A DNA stretch of 64,000 bases from Nothophaeocryptopus gaeumannii (GCA_031771865.1 JASISA010000002.1:1178001-1242000); one strand, 5' to 3'. Shown: positions 21,775 to 33,128, counted from the stretch's first letter. The notes: generated by a model from the letters alone, not told the origin. Numbers and translations are program-made.

Positions 21775-22910
21775 TCAAGGGCGCCCATGCGACTCGGGAC
21801 TCCGAGAGTCAGGTGGCATGACGATGTCTCCGCGTTGCTCGATTGACTCCAAGCCCAACACCATACTTGAATCATGGTGACTTGGTACAGAGTTCCCATA
21901 AAACCCTACATCCGATTCACATCCCCATGGCCACATTTGTTGTGCACCACCACCTCCACTATCAATACCTGCGAACGAATGAGGAGAGGATTCGAGCGGA
22001 GTCGGCTGATGTGAAGAGCCGCTCCCTAGAGGAGTACTACCGGTACCAGGACTGAGAGACTCCGGATGTCGGCGCCAAGGCTCTGGCATTATCACTACGC
22101 CATCGCTAAGGCTTCTGGATGGCATCAAATCAGGTCTTGTCGTGGGACCCGAGTGCGGCGGTTGCGCATGCGGTGAGAGCATATGCGAATGCATCGGCTG
22201 CGTGAGATCAAATCCTCGATACGACACCGCCTGGTACCCTGGAGGTATCGAAGGCGGTGCGCGATGGTGGTGCTGTGCGGGCATGTGCGTATTTTGCGGC
22301 GAGCCGAATTGATGTACAAAGCTCGCCGGTTGAACGGGTGATCTGGATGTCTGGTCCATCGGCCTGTGAGCCTGCATCTGCTGCCTTCGAATGCTGTGTC
22401 CCCCCGAGAGCCCTTCCATCTGGATGTCAAGGCCAGTTCTGTGGTTGGAATTGTTGTAGCTTGCATGTGCCGCTCGAATCGACCTCTCATGCAGCCTGAT
22501 CCCTTTTAACGCCTGGAGAAGATCCTGCGCTTGCGGGTTTTCAGGCAAAGCTGGCACTGTCTGGATGTTCGATTGTTTTAATAAACGATACATCATCATT
22601 AAACCGGAAGATAGTTGCTCTTGCTGTTCTTCCAGGTACTCGACGTATTCTCTCGGATATGGAACAGTGTAGTGCCAATCACTGGTTGCGGTAAGGTCAA
22701 TTTTCATCATCATTCAGTCAAGACAGCGACACGTTCTCACCTGAAGTAGCAGGCACTGTGGCTGTCTTTGCATCGTTGACACGGATTGCCCCCATCGCAA
22801 GTCCTCTTTTTGGCTCTACATCGAACACATGCCTTCTCCGCCCGCCCTTTCAGCGTTTTCCGCACCTTCTCATTCTGGCCTCCTTGTTCTGTGGGATCTC
22901 GTTTCATCAT
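21775..22910 (-). CDS. Zn2Cys6 transcription factor, short (no middle homology domain)
   Basis: Two exons (22910-22741, 22681-21775) encode 358 residues. The cluster C28, C31, C38, C44, C47, C54 (CVRCRAKKRTC / CQRCKDSHSAC) is complete; the junction yields CYFSDWHYTVPYPREYVEYLEEQQEQL, a dimerisation helix. Beyond residue 130 the chain is rich in Gln, His, Pro and Ser (HHHRAPPSIPPGYQ) and looks disordered; the usual large ligand/regulatory domain is absent. I started at the first ATG of the frame; an upstream exon cannot be excluded. Its stop lies 184 bp upstream of the start of the longer Zn2Cys6 gene. Confidence 0.83.
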
Positions 22911-23914
22911 TTGCTTGGTGGTAAGTCGACGCAATCAAATCGTGCTGATGAATGTTGTACGCACCGCGCCACGAGCAAAATTAGAGAGGCAATCAGGGAA
23001 TGACTAATACTCCCCGTTGTCGTGGAGCGCGCCATTTTGCTCGGGCGGTCGCATGATTCGCTTTTGAAGGGGTGACACTTGCAGTCTGCTAGGCGGCATC
23101 AGGCGCACTCCAAGAGCGTAACTTGCGAGTATTTGAGGTGTTGTAGCGGCCCCGAGGTGTTGTCGGGCCCGCGAGAGGTCTGCGACCACTTGACTGCTTC
23201 CGATCTATGAAGATGTCGGATTGGTATAGAGATCAAGGTTTTGCCTCGGTGGTCCTTGCAGTCCAGGCCCTGTTCGGCCGCGCGACTTTGGATCTTAGTT
23301 CTCTTGTACATCGCCCTCTTAAGGTTACAGAACCGTTGCCCTGCATGAGATCCAGTGTCGCACGCAAGATGCACGTATAGCTGACCGGACACGGATATCC
23401 TCCAGATCATTTTTACTCGAACGACCTGGCTGGTCTCATTGGTCGGGGAAGTGTTACCTCTCGACCGGACAACAAGCTCATCGCTTCGACTTGTCTACTT
23501 TAAACGATAAGGCTACTCACCAACATCCGACTTGAAACCAGAAGCCTGAAGGTTTGTTGCTGACCACTTTGCGGGAGCTGTCATCGCGTCCCATTTTGAG
23601 GGTGTCGGCCGCTGCTGTAATGTGGTTGAATGCGATATCACAGCCTGCTCCAACGTCCGAGAATCAAGCACCGCGTTGTGCCTTCTCAACGTCTGCTCGG
23701 CTCCGTTTGATGCAAAAGTGATAGCCTCTCGGCAAGTGCCATTCCAGAACAACGCTAGAATATCACATCCTGGACGGCAGATCATCGTGTACAGGGAACG
23801 GAACTGCGTGCTGACTTCCAGACGAGAATTGCCCGCGAAGGGTCCTCAGCCTCGATGCATGACGAGAGATATAAAGAAGCAGCCTGCTCCCGCGATCGGC
23901 TCGACAGAGTATTC
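22911..23914. other. intergenic, about 1.0 kb
   Basis: Upstream region of the short regulator and 3' flank of the acetyltransferase gene. ORFs are short and in conflicting frames. Nothing recognisable. Confidence 0.5.
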
Positions 23915-24562
23915 TTATAATCTCAACTCAAGCACGGCGGATGGCCATTCGTTAGTCGGGCCGTTTTTCTCGACAACGTCGCCAAGGTGCTTGTAGCCAA
24001 GGCGCTCGTAGTATCTGTTACGCCTATCAGCAACACTCTACACTGGGCAATGTTGCAAAACAAGGACTGACTTTGGGAGCTTGCGGTCATTGCCCCTCCA
24101 GCAGTCCAGACAGAGTCGCCGAATATTCAGTTCTTTTGCGACCTCTTTGGCATGATCCAACAGCGCTACACCCGCGCCCTTGCTCATTCCAGTCCTGCGG
24201 TCAGTCACCAAATACCTCACATAAATGAACGGATCTTCATTGTCCTGCTCCGGTAGCACAGGACGCGTGTAGCCCTCCGAATGTGACTCCAGAAACATGC
24301 CCGCAACTGGCACCTTGTCGTCCGTCTCAGCGATCCACGCTTGGAACCATTCTTTTCCCCATGGTTTCTGCTCTTCACTCCTCTTTATATGTTGAACGTA
24401 TCCTGCTTGAGTTCTCTCGTCGTCGCCGTGAGACTCCAATCCCCATTGTCCTTCGCTCCCAATACTCGCGAGGTATTCGAGCTGGCTGTCGCAGAATTCG
24501 AGGATGCGTTTGCCATCTTCAGCGGCGGAAGATGCTGGGCGGATGTTGAAAGTAGGAGACAT
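23915..24562 (-). CDS. GNAT-family N-acetyltransferase
   Basis: Two exons (24562-24072, 24014-23915) give 196 residues. The fold is recognisable from MSPTFNIRPAS at the start, WFQAWIAETDDKVPVAGMFL (beta4), YVRYLVTDRRTGMSKGAGVALLDHAKEVAKEL (acetyl-CoA pyrophosphate loop, a variant of R/QxxGxG/A) and, after the junction, RKLPKYYERLGYKHLGDVVE, the usual C-terminal Tyr helix. Without the second exon the conserved YYERLGY would be lost, which supports splicing despite a GTCAGT donor. Substrate unknown; no targeting signal. Confidence 0.82.
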
Positions 24563-24907
24563 TGTGCAGTACTTGTCGTTCAATAAGCATGTGTAGGTGC
24601 TGAGATTGCACTATGTATACGCATTCGCGGATGAATCGTGGTGATTGTTGGTGGAGAAGATGCGTGAAGTGCAGATGCTTCGTTTGGCGGGCTGGTTCCT
24701 GCATCCGCTCCAGTGACCCACAATCCTTCGGCTTCAACTTCATGCGGTATGCCGGAGACGACAACATCGCGACAGCATATCAGCTTGAAAGAACAAAACC
24801 CGCGCTGCAACGTCATTGTTCTTCATCGACTATGATCTATCCCCTCTACATTTCATACCCTGTCCCGGCCAAGGCCCCCATTTTCTGCGACTAAAACATC
24901 TCCATGA
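24563..24907. other. intergenic, 345 bp
   Basis: Between two minus-strand genes; no coding or RNA signal seen beyond short ORFs. Confidence 0.5.
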
Positions 24908-26249
24908 TCAAGAAACATCCGCGGATGAGCTTGGCCTCCATCCGACTGTCTTTGGCCAGTTGTATGTGACAGGACGCGCCTGCTCAGCATCGAACGTGTC
25001 AGGTATGGTCGGTCTATTGGATGCCACATAGCTTGGACCAGCCACGGTCTTGAAGGACTCGCTCAAAGGCACCAGCGTCGCCTGCGGTACTGGTGCAGTG
25101 ATGGAGATCGCGGACGCCAAAGCAGGAGCTTTACGAGCTCGTCTCGCCGGTGCTGCGCGTCTGACCTTGTATGGCAGAGTGAATCCGTCTGCTTTGTCTG
25201 CCTCGGTCATCTTGACTGGCGGGATCCAAACGCCATGCACATCCAGCATGTGACCCGCCCAATCCGGATCGAGCTCCTGGAGCTGCGTCGGAATCTGGAG
25301 GATTGGGTCGTACTCATCGGTCATGATATACCTGCGACTGTCAGGATCAGCTGTACAGCGCGGCTGAGCAGACCATGCCGAAGATGGATATGGCCAATCG
25401 AGATTCTTCATATCAAAGGCCTTGACGGTCATCTCAGGAGGAAGCGCGCCTGGTGTTGGGAGTACTGGTGTGGGATTGGCTTGCACCCACGCGTTGTCGG
25501 ACATCCAGATACTGGACAGGTGCTTTGGATCAACCGGTATGATTGCCTCACGGTAGAGGTGCCCAATTCGCTGCGTGCAGGCGTTTACTGCGTAGGCATT
25601 GCAAAAAGACATCGCGATTGTGGGCGACGTGATCGTGACATTGCCCAACACAGCAGTCCGAGGCTTCGGTGCCTCTGTGACCAAGTTGGAAGCAAGTGCA
25701 GATGTCGTCGAAGGCCAATAAATCAGCTGGATCGTTCCCCCATAGACGTTGCACATGTCACAGCTTCCCTCCTCAGCCGAACATGTCGGTTTGACCGATC
25801 TCTGGGTGATTACAGTACTTTTGACGCTCGTGCTCTCCACTCGAGTGGAAGTCGCGGTCTTGTTGAAGGCATACGTGCCGATCTGGCCGTTCACAGTCGT
25901 TATCGTGGTGCCATAGTCACAGTAGGTGGAAGCTTTGACGAGCGTGAGCGTCCGCAGAGGTCACCCTGACTGGTGCCGTAGTCCTTGGCTTCGACAGATT
26001 GTTGTTACTGTTCGCAGGATCAGACAGCCGCGTTATGCACGTCCAATCTGAGCATTGGCTGGCTGAAGTAGTTGTCGTCGAGGAGGTTGAGCAGACCGGA
26101 GCTGTGGTGGCTGCTCCAAAGCGGCCGGCCCACCAGGCGGCGGTTTAGACATCGTCCAAACAAGCCTCCCAGCCAATGTATCCAGAGGTCGTTGCGGTGG
26201 CGAGAGGCACAGCGCCCAGCAAGGCTAGAGTCTGAAGTTGTGAGTACAT
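24908..26249 (-). CDS. secreted fungal protein of unknown function
   Basis: Three exons (26249-26162, 26110-26009, 25932-24908) close in frame to 404 residues. A signal peptide (MYSQLQTLALLGAVPLATA) is followed by a Thr/Ser-rich stretch with paired Cys (APVCSTSS, SQCSDWTCITR, STYCDYGTT) and the motif CDMCNVYGGTIQLIYWP, seen in a widespread group of uncharacterised ascomycete extracellular proteins. NVTITSPT and a central PVDPKHLSSIW follow. The C-terminus is Pro/Arg/Ala-rich with a basic RRAAPARRARKAP. Introns were placed to avoid in-frame stops near 26140 and 25950; the GTTTGG donor is weak. A TATA-like element lies 73-79 bp upstream of the ATG. No enzymatic motif seen. Confidence 0.7.
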
Positions 26250-27668
26250 TGAGAGCTGTATGAGGGAGTTGGAACGCTCTGTGTTGTATGAAGCCCGCCT
26301 TCTTCGGCTCTCTTTCCGGTACTTATATCACTCAATCTCGTTGTCGTCGCCATTGCTAGACTGGGCGACTGAGCTGAAGCCAGCACAGCCATATCTCGAG
26401 ATAGTCTGGGAAACGCAAGTCGCCTGGTTGCCATTGGTAGAGTGTTGCTGGTAGGGAGGTGTTTCAGGCTGTAGTGAAGGCGGCGTGAAGTCCTCTCCTG
26501 TTGTATAGCTTTGCGACAGCAGCGCTGGCGCAGTCTGGTGCGACCACGCATTCGAACGCATTCTCAAATGTCATGGCGACACTGCAAAGCAACTGAATAT
26601 GGCAGTGCGTGTAGACAAGCAGAAGAGGGTTGCGCATCCAGTAGACTGGTTCGTCGCATGAAGTGAAGTATTCTTGGAGTCTTGGAAGCGGCCTCAAGAT
26701 AGTGGAAGGCGCGATGCGCGAATGCAGCTACATACCATCCGTCAGTAATACCAGTACTCGACAAGACCATCATTTGCTGCGCACTCAAGAGATTGAGTAG
26801 CGCGTCAAGATGGAGAAGTGTGCGCGAGACAGTGTGCAGAAAGTCCGCGCCTGCCTCGACGGGAGAATCAGCGATGGCAGCGACGGCGAGGCGTGGCGAG
26901 GCGACAGTCACAACACCACCTGCAAGTGGATATATCACCTTCTCCAGGCACCGGCATCAAGCCAGAACATCTGATGAAAGAGAAAACATGGGTGGCCATC
27001 AAAAATTGCGAAGTCGCGGCCCCCAAAGGAGACGCGCAGCAGCCGCTCTCCACGCTGTGCAATGTAGGAGCTTCTGCTGGGTGAAGGCTTTCGTGCGGGC
27101 CCACACCCCCTCAAGGTAAGTATGATGAAGAGAGGAGGAAAGAAAGTGGAATGGATTTGGAGACATCCAGAGAATATAGTCCGCTGAGCAGCGGCTCTAA
27201 TTGCAGGCCTAGCGTGCGTGGATGTTTGAACACAGGACTGATTTTGCAGGAGATGATGACCGAAGTCTGTGCGGAAGGTGAAGTGAAGTGGCTGGAAGGC
27301 GTGGCTGAACGAGGTGAAGTTGAGGTTTGAGGTGGCCCGTGCGCCGCGAGGGGCATGTGAAAGCACGCGAGAGCTGCAGGTGAGGGATCTTGCTCTGATA
27401 CAGGAGATGCAGCCCAGATAACAGAGAAACCTCTCTATCCAGCAGATCGAAGGATGTCAGTGGGATACTGAATGTGTTGCGAGACCGAGAAGTGAAACAT
27501 CTGTATCTTGACACCGCCAAGCCTCGATTCATGGTGGGGGAGCGTGGAGTCATCCCGAACTCAATGACTGGAACATGGACTGACCTCCAAAAATTTACCA
27601 AACACACGTCGCCCGCCTGCAGATAGGCATTGAAAGATCAAACCCTGACCCACAACATTCCGTTCAAC
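26250..27668. other. intergenic, about 1.4 kb, with doubtful minus-strand coding
   Basis: Several minus-strand ORFs (26328-26567, 26464-26697, 26564-26938, 26935-27366) overlap in different frames. The stretch at about 26740-26930 (ADFLHTVSRTLLHLDALLNL) has protein-like hydrophobic periodicity, but I could not join the pieces into one conserved product. They may be a decayed or fast-evolving gene, or chance. The right end includes the promoter of the Asn-tRNA synthetase gene. Confidence 0.35.
26322..26328 (-). promoter_or_regulatory. TATA-like element
   Basis: GATATAAG on the minus strand lies 73-79 bp upstream of the secreted-protein ATG, which supports that start codon. Confidence 0.35.
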
Positions 27669-29399
27669 ATGGCGGACGCCGACAAGAAGACGATCCACAT
27701 CGATGAGGATATCGGTCAAGACATCGCCGAAATCGACGGCTCTGAAGCCAAGCCATTCAAGAGCTTGCAATTCGCGTACCTGCAGCACGCCGACTCTGCT
27801 AAGTACCTTGTAAAGAAAAAAGAAGGCGATGAGGCACCCGAGTACAAGCCCGCAGCGAAGGCGGCACTGAAGAAAGCTGTCAACTATGCAGACGCGCAGA
27901 AGAAGAAGGCCATCAAGGAGAAAGAGCTCGCGGTAAGAGAAGCCAAGGAGGAGGAAGAGCGACAGAGGCGGTTTGAAGAGGCGAAGAAGATTGTGATCAA
28001 GGAGGACACCAGCCTGCCTAAGGCTGTCAAGATCAACCTCGGCGAGACTCGACCAGAGATTGTGAAATTGGGTAGTGGAACGCGGCCGAAGGAGGTTGAC
28101 TACAGCAGCGGTGACAGAGGCTCACGAGTGCGTGTGATGGGTCGCGTGCACCGATTCAGAGCTCAGAAAGATGTTCTATTCGTGACTCTCCGCGACGGCT
28201 TTGGGTACATGCAATGCGTGCTCACCGGTGACCTGGCGAGAACCTACGATGCCCTCACCCTGGCCCGAGAGACCAGCATGCTGATCACGGGTGAGATGTG
28301 GGAGGTGCCTCCAGGTGCACACGCCCCAGACAACCGCGAGCTGCACGCCGACTACTTCGAGATCATTGGCAAGGCACCTGGTGGCGACGATGCGATCACC
28401 AACAAGGTGCAGGCGAAGGGTGATGCTCAAACACTTCTCGACCAGCGTCATCTGGTCCTCCGTGGCGAGACTGCGGCTTCAGTCATGTTCGTCCGCGATG
28501 CCGTAGAGCACGCATTCAACGTCAAGTACCACGAGCTGGGCTACGTTAAGGTATCACCACCCGCTCTCGTCCAGACCCAAGTCGAAGGAGGCAGCACGCT
28601 CTTCGCCTTCGACTACTACTCCGAAAAGGCGTACCTCACGCAATCCTCCCAACTCTACCTCGAAACCGCCATCCCCTTCGCTGGCAACGTCTACTGCATC
28701 GAAAAGTCCTTCCGCGCAGAGAAATCTCTCACCCGCCGCCACTTATCCGAATACACACACATCGAAGCCGAACTCGACTTCATCACCTTCGACGACCTGC
28801 TCGACCACCTCGAAGACATGATGTGCGGCGTCCTCGAAATCGTGATGGGCAACCCTCGCATCGTAAAGATGATCCAAGAACTCCACCCAGAATTCACCAT
28901 GCCCGAACGCCCTTTCAAGCGCATGAAGTACGCCGATGCGATCGAGTGGCTCCGCGAACACGACATCCCGAACGAAGAAGGCCACCCTCATCAATTCGGA
29001 GACGACATCGCCGAAGCTGCCGAACGCCGCATGACGGATATCATCAACCGACCCATCTTCCTCACACACTTTCCAGTCGAAATCAAAGCCTTCTACATGC
29101 AAAAGGACAAGTCCGATCCCCGCGTCACCGAATCCGTCGATTGTCTCATGCCCGGTGTGGGAGAGATTGTGGGTGGTAGTATGCGTATGGATAACTACGA
29201 TGAGTTGATGGCGGCGTACAAGAGGGAGGGTATGTCTCCTGATCCATACTACTGGTACACCGATCAGAGACGCTATGGTACAAGTCCGCATGGTGGGTAT
29301 GGACTGGGATTGGAGAGATTCTTGGCTTGGCTGTGCAAGCAACATACTGTCAGAGATACGTGCTTGTATCCGCGGTACATGGGACGTTGCAAGCCGTAA
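27669..29399 (+). CDS. DED81: cytosolic asparaginyl-tRNA synthetase
   Basis: Single exon, 576 residues. The N-terminus (about 1-115) is the Lys/Glu-rich eukaryotic extension (KAVNYADAQKKKAIKEKE). An OB-fold anticodon-binding domain follows (GSRVRVMGRVHRFRAQKDVLF). The class II core shows motif 2 (FRAEKSLTRRHLSEYTHIEAEL, about 346) and motif 3 (GYGLGLERFLAWL, about 542). ESVDCLMPGVGEIVGGSMR, YYWYTDQRRYGTSPHGG and the end RDTCLYPRYMGRCKP are specific to AsnRS and separate it from AspRS and LysRS. It charges tRNA-Asn in the cytosol. Confidence 0.95.
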   Translation: MADADKKTIHIDEDIGQDIAEIDGSEAKPFKSLQFAYLQHADSAKYLVKKKEGDEAPEYKPAAKAALKKAVNYADAQKKKAIKEKELAVREAKEEEERQRRFEEAKKIVIKEDTSLPKAVKINLGETRPEIVKLGSGTRPKEVDYSSGDRGSRVRVMGRVHRFRAQKDVLFVTLRDGFGYMQCVLTGDLARTYDALTLARETSMLITGEMWEVPPGAHAPDNRELHADYFEIIGKAPGGDDAITNKVQAKGDAQTLLDQRHLVLRGETAASVMFVRDAVEHAFNVKYHELGYVKVSPPALVQTQVEGGSTLFAFDYYSEKAYLTQSSQLYLETAIPFAGNVYCIEKSFRAEKSLTRRHLSEYTHIEAELDFITFDDLLDHLEDMMCGVLEIVMGNPRIVKMIQELHPEFTMPERPFKRMKYADAIEWLREHDIPNEEGHPHQFGDDIAEAAERRMTDIINRPIFLTHFPVEIKAFYMQKDKSDPRVTESVDCLMPGVGEIVGGSMRMDNYDELMAAYKREGMSPDPYYWYTDQRRYGTSPHGGYGLGLERFLAWLCKQHTVRDTCLYPRYMGRCKP

Positions 29400-29735
29400 A
29401 CGAACTATTGTTCTGGCGAGCATCAGACAGTCTTCACGGACCGAGTGGCGAAGCACTTGCTATGAGAGACGGAAGCAGAGGGCCATGGCTACGTTCGATT
29501 CGAGTTTGAGTTCAAGCAGCGCACGATTCGTGATATCCAGCTGCAGAACGCCCTGTGGTATGATACAACGCGAATAAAGAGGAAGAAAACTTGCTATAGA
29601 CATCAAAACACCGCATCACGCCGCACGCAATGCATTGCTTCTTACTTTCTTCTTCTTCAGGGCCCAGCTGTCGTCAGCCTATCCGTGTGGTCTCGCATGA
29701 GTTCCCGCGCACTCTTATTACAAGTGTGTTTGGGT
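29400..29735. other. intergenic, 336 bp between convergent genes
   Basis: 3' flanks of the Asn-tRNA synthetase (plus) and dihydrolipoamide dehydrogenase (minus). CTTCTTTCTTCTTCTT, a pyrimidine tract, lies near 29640-29660. No gene seen. Confidence 0.5.
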
Positions 29736-31442
29736 CTAGTAATGCACAGCCTTCCCATGTGTAGCCATAGCAGCCTCCTTGAACGCCTCCGCAAGCGTAG
29801 GATGCGCGTGACACGTCCTCGCGACATCCTCTGTGCTGGCTCCGTATTCCAATGCCAATGTTCCCTCAGCAATCATCTCACCAGCATTCGGCCCCACAAT
29901 GTGAATACCCAAGATCCGGTCAGTCTCGGCATCGGCCAAAAACTTGACCATACCATCCGTATCCAAGTTCGTCTTTGCTCTTGAATTGGCGGAGAAGGGG
30001 AATGATCCGACCTTGTACTTTACACCCGCCTCTTTCAATTCCGCCTCGTTCTGGCCGACCCAGGCGACTTCGGGGTGGGTGTACATGACGGAGGGGATGG
30101 CGTTGTAGTTGACGTGGCCGTAGTTCTTGGTGATGAATTCGATAGCTGCGACGGCTTCCTCTTCGGCCTTGTGCGCGAGCATAGGTCCGAATGTGCAGTC
30201 GCCAATCACGCGGATGTGTGGAATCTTGGTGCGGTACTCGCTGTCAATCACGAGACGGCCGCGGTTGTCGGTTTCGAGGCCGATGCCTTCGAGGTTGAGG
30301 CCGGAGGTGTAGGGGCGGCGGCCGATGGCGACTAGGACGACGTCTGCGTCAAGCTGTGAGAGTGTTAGTCCGAGCCCCAATACCTCAGCGTCTTGTCTAA
30401 GCTCACCGTCTGCTCCTTGCCGCCCTTTGCGGCCTCAGTCGCAATCTTGATCTGAGACCCGCTGGCATCACCCTCGGTGACTTTGGTATTGAGCATGAAC
30501 TTCAACCCCTGCTTGCCGAGAATCTTTTGGGTGGTCTTGCTAATGTCCGCGTCCATGCCAGGTCCACCGATCTGGCCCAAGAATTCCACGACTGTGACTT
30601 CTGAGCCCAGTCTGCTCCAGACAGAAGCCATCTCCAGACCAATGATACCACCACCAATGACTACCATCTTGTTAGGCACCTCCTTCAGCGCAATGGCGCC
30701 TGTTGATGTGATCACTCTCTCCTCGTCGATTGTGAGCCCGGGGAAGGGTGTGCTCTCGGATCCAGTCGCAATGATGATGTTCTTGCCGCGCACGCTTGTC
30801 TCGCCGCCCTCAACCAAATTGACAGCCACAGTGTGCTCATCGGCGAAAGCTCCGGTTCCCTTGATGTATTCGACATTGTTCTTCTTGAAGAGATATTCAA
30901 TACCCTTGGTCAATCCCGATACTGATGTCTCCTTCGCCTTCATCATCTGCTGGAGGTTGAGCTTGACATCGTTGACTTCGATACCGCGGTTCTTCGTGTC
31001 GTGGAGGATTTGGTGGTAGAGGTGGGAGTTGTTGAGGAGGGATTTTGAGGGAATGCAGCCGACGTTGAGACATGTACCGCCGAGGGCTCCGCGCTTTTCT
31101 ATACAGGCGACCTGGTGACAATCATTATCAGCTCGTGTATATCATAGGCAATGTATCCTTCCTACCTTCAGGCCTTCCTGCCCAGCCTTGATGGCCGCCA
31201 CATATCCAGCAACGCCACCACCGATGATTACGAGATCCTTCTCCTCTGTCTCCGCATCAGTATACGCTCTTCCTTCTCAGACAGCTACTCCATATCATAC
31301 CAGCTGGTGTCGCATATCCTCTCCGTTGCGATATCCGGGTCTGGAGCAGGGATGTGCTGGGGATTGCGCGGAAGGTTGAGCTCTGGGTCGCAGTTCGGAG
31401 GGCAGCGCGCATAGGCGCACGGGGTATCATGGCCTTGAACAT
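29736..31442 (-). CDS. LPD1: mitochondrial dihydrolipoamide dehydrogenase (E3)
   Basis: Four exons (31442-31301, 31245-31166, 31111-30407, 30353-29736) encode 514 residues. A mitochondrial presequence ([20 protein letters not shown] ... RRGYATPA) precedes the FAD motif [18 protein letters not shown], the redox disulfide C88/C93 in [14 protein letters not shown], the NAD motif [20 protein letters not shown], the second FAD motif [16 protein letters not shown] and the active-site H493-P with E498 ([10 protein letters not shown]). The enzyme reoxidises lipoyl groups of pyruvate, 2-oxoglutarate, branched-chain 2-oxoacid dehydrogenases and the glycine cleavage system in the matrix. Divergent from the next gene. 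Confidence 0.96.
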
Positions 31443-31961
31443 GGTCGCAAAACTACCAACAGAAGCCCAGAGAAGGAGGAGGGGCGGATAGGGGTGGTGG
31501 TTGAGAGGTTGTTTGATGTTTCTCGTGAATTTAGCTGTGTAAGGGTAATCTCGAATGCGAGCAGCTTTCTTTGGCAGGGAAGGAAGAGCCGAATTGCCTC
31601 CGACCTCTTCCGCCACGCGCCGCCAAATGGACTTTCCTCCATCATCAACAACATCACGGAATCACGCCGTGTGCATCATATCGACCTCTTGGTGTCTAGG
31701 GCACGCTGCTGCTATCTCGACAGCTGCACGATGTCTAAGGCATGGCACGTCACCCCCAAAAGTCGACAGAGACATCAATGACACTGGCGAGCGGGCAAGC
31801 ACGCCCTACACGACTTCACGTCTAGTACTTTGGAGGCATATGCACGCGAAACGTAGTATACACGGGCCGGTCGCGTTTTCTCTCAGTCTTTTATAATCGA
31901 CTCCCTCTACCTTCTCGCGATCTTACCATCACGGAGCTTATAGGTCAACTGCCGTCCCAAG
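31443..31961. promoter_or_regulatory. divergent promoter region (E3 / PLP lyase)
   Basis: 519 bp between opposite start codons. A TATA-like TTTATAAT lies at about 31889-31896, roughly 66-73 bp before the plus-strand ATG. No other element identified. Confidence 0.4.
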
Positions 31962-33128
31962 ATGTTCTCCTACGAAATCTGCCATCTTGATTCCAGAGAG
32001 CAGCACACCAGGCCCTGGATTCTTGAAAATCCATACCATGATCCCACCAAGTTCTGGAATGCTGATATGGCTGACCCATCCATCGAGGCCTTTCATCAGA
32101 CACTCCCAAAATACGATGAGACCGAGCTACACAATCTTCAAGGAGTCGCGGATGAGCTCGGGCTGGCTCACGTCTTCGTCAAAGACGAGTCTACACGGTT
32201 TGGACTACCTGCTTTCAAGATTCTGGGAGCGAGTTGGGCTGCTCACAAAGCCATCTGTCAGAAGCTCGATCTTCCGACCACGTCTTCTATGGACGACGTC
32301 GAACAAGCCTTGGCGAGCAGCATGACGAGTGGCAGTTCAATCCGTCTGGTCACATGCTCTGAAGGCAACTGGGGCCGTGCTTGCGCTCGCATGGCAAAGT
32401 ATCTGAATATCGAGGCTACCATCTACGTGCCTGGTTTCATGAGCGAATACACCAGGAACTTACTCCGCAGCGAGGGAGCGGATCTGCGGGTGCTGGAGGA
32501 CGGGAGCTACGATGACTCGATTGCTGCTACGAGAAAGGACGCAGAGGAGACAGGCGCTCTAATGGTCATGGACACAAGCTGGGATGGCTACGAGGAAGTC
32601 CCAAAGTGGGTTACTGAAGGCTACAGCACTATGCTCACAGAAACAGACCGCCAGGTCACGGTGTTCACAAATGGAAGCAAGCCAAACACTTTCTTCGTCT
32701 CAGTTGGTGTCGGCTCTTGGGCTCACTCAGTCGTGGCACATTACAAGGCGCTCGATCCGAGAAGTAGAATCATCGCTGTTGAGCCGGATACTGCGGCTTC
32801 ATTCAAGGAGTCTCTGCATGTCGGCAGGGTGACCCCAATTCGAACTGGCGAAACCATCATGGCTGGTATGAACTGCGGGACGACATCTCAAATCGCATGG
32901 CCGGTCCTGAGAAATGGGGTGCACGCGGCAGCGACTGTTACAGATCGAGAGTCGCATGAAAGTGTGAAGTATCTGAAGAGTCAGGCGGTGAATGCCGGAC
33001 CTTGTGGTGCAGCTACTCTAGCAGCGCTACGTAAGTATGCTGCCTCTCTAACACCGGAGGAAAGAGGGAACATGAGTGTCGTCCTGTTTAGTACTGAGGG
33101 TTGGAGAGAGTACGAAGTGCCGAAATGA
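31962..33128 (+). CDS. diaminopropionate ammonia-lyase-like PLP enzyme
   Basis: Single exon, 388 residues, fold type II (tryptophan synthase beta superfamily). The Schiff-base Lys is K86 in GLPAFKILGASWA, a signature of diaminopropionate ammonia-lyases; VKDESTRFGLPAFK is typical. The phosphate/substrate loop reads SEGNWGRACA (133-140) where relatives usually have T-D/E-GNHG. NTFFVSVGVGSWAHSVVAHY and AVEPDTAASFKES are the Gly-rich PLP-phosphate region and following segment; AGMNCGTTSQIAWPVL and GPCGAATLAAL are also characteristic. The expected reaction is alpha,beta-elimination of 2,3-diaminopropionate to pyruvate and ammonia; the actual substrate is inferred from family only. Confidence 0.83.
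   Translation: MFSYEICHLDSREQHTRPWILENPYHDPTKFWNADMADPSIEAFHQTLPKYDETELHNLQGVADELGLAHVFVKDESTRFGLPAFKILGASWAAHKAICQKLDLPTTSSMDDVEQALASSMTSGSSIRLVTCSEGNWGRACARMAKYLNIEATIYVPGFMSEYTRNLLRSEGADLRVLEDGSYDDSIAATRKDAEETGALMVMDTSWDGYEEVPKWVTEGYSTMLTETDRQVTVFTNGSKPNTFFVSVGVGSWAHSVVAHYKALDPRSRIIAVEPDTAASFKESLHVGRVTPIRTGETIMAGMNCGTTSQIAWPVLRNGVHAAATVTDRESHESVKYLKSQAVNAGPCGAATLAALRKYAASLTPEERGNMSVVLFSTEGWREYEVPK

Noticed and set aside
27669..29399. aspartyl-tRNA synthetase as the identity of this gene
   Set aside because: EIVGGSMR and the RDTCLYPRYMGRCKP ending are AsnRS signatures; AspRS ends differently.
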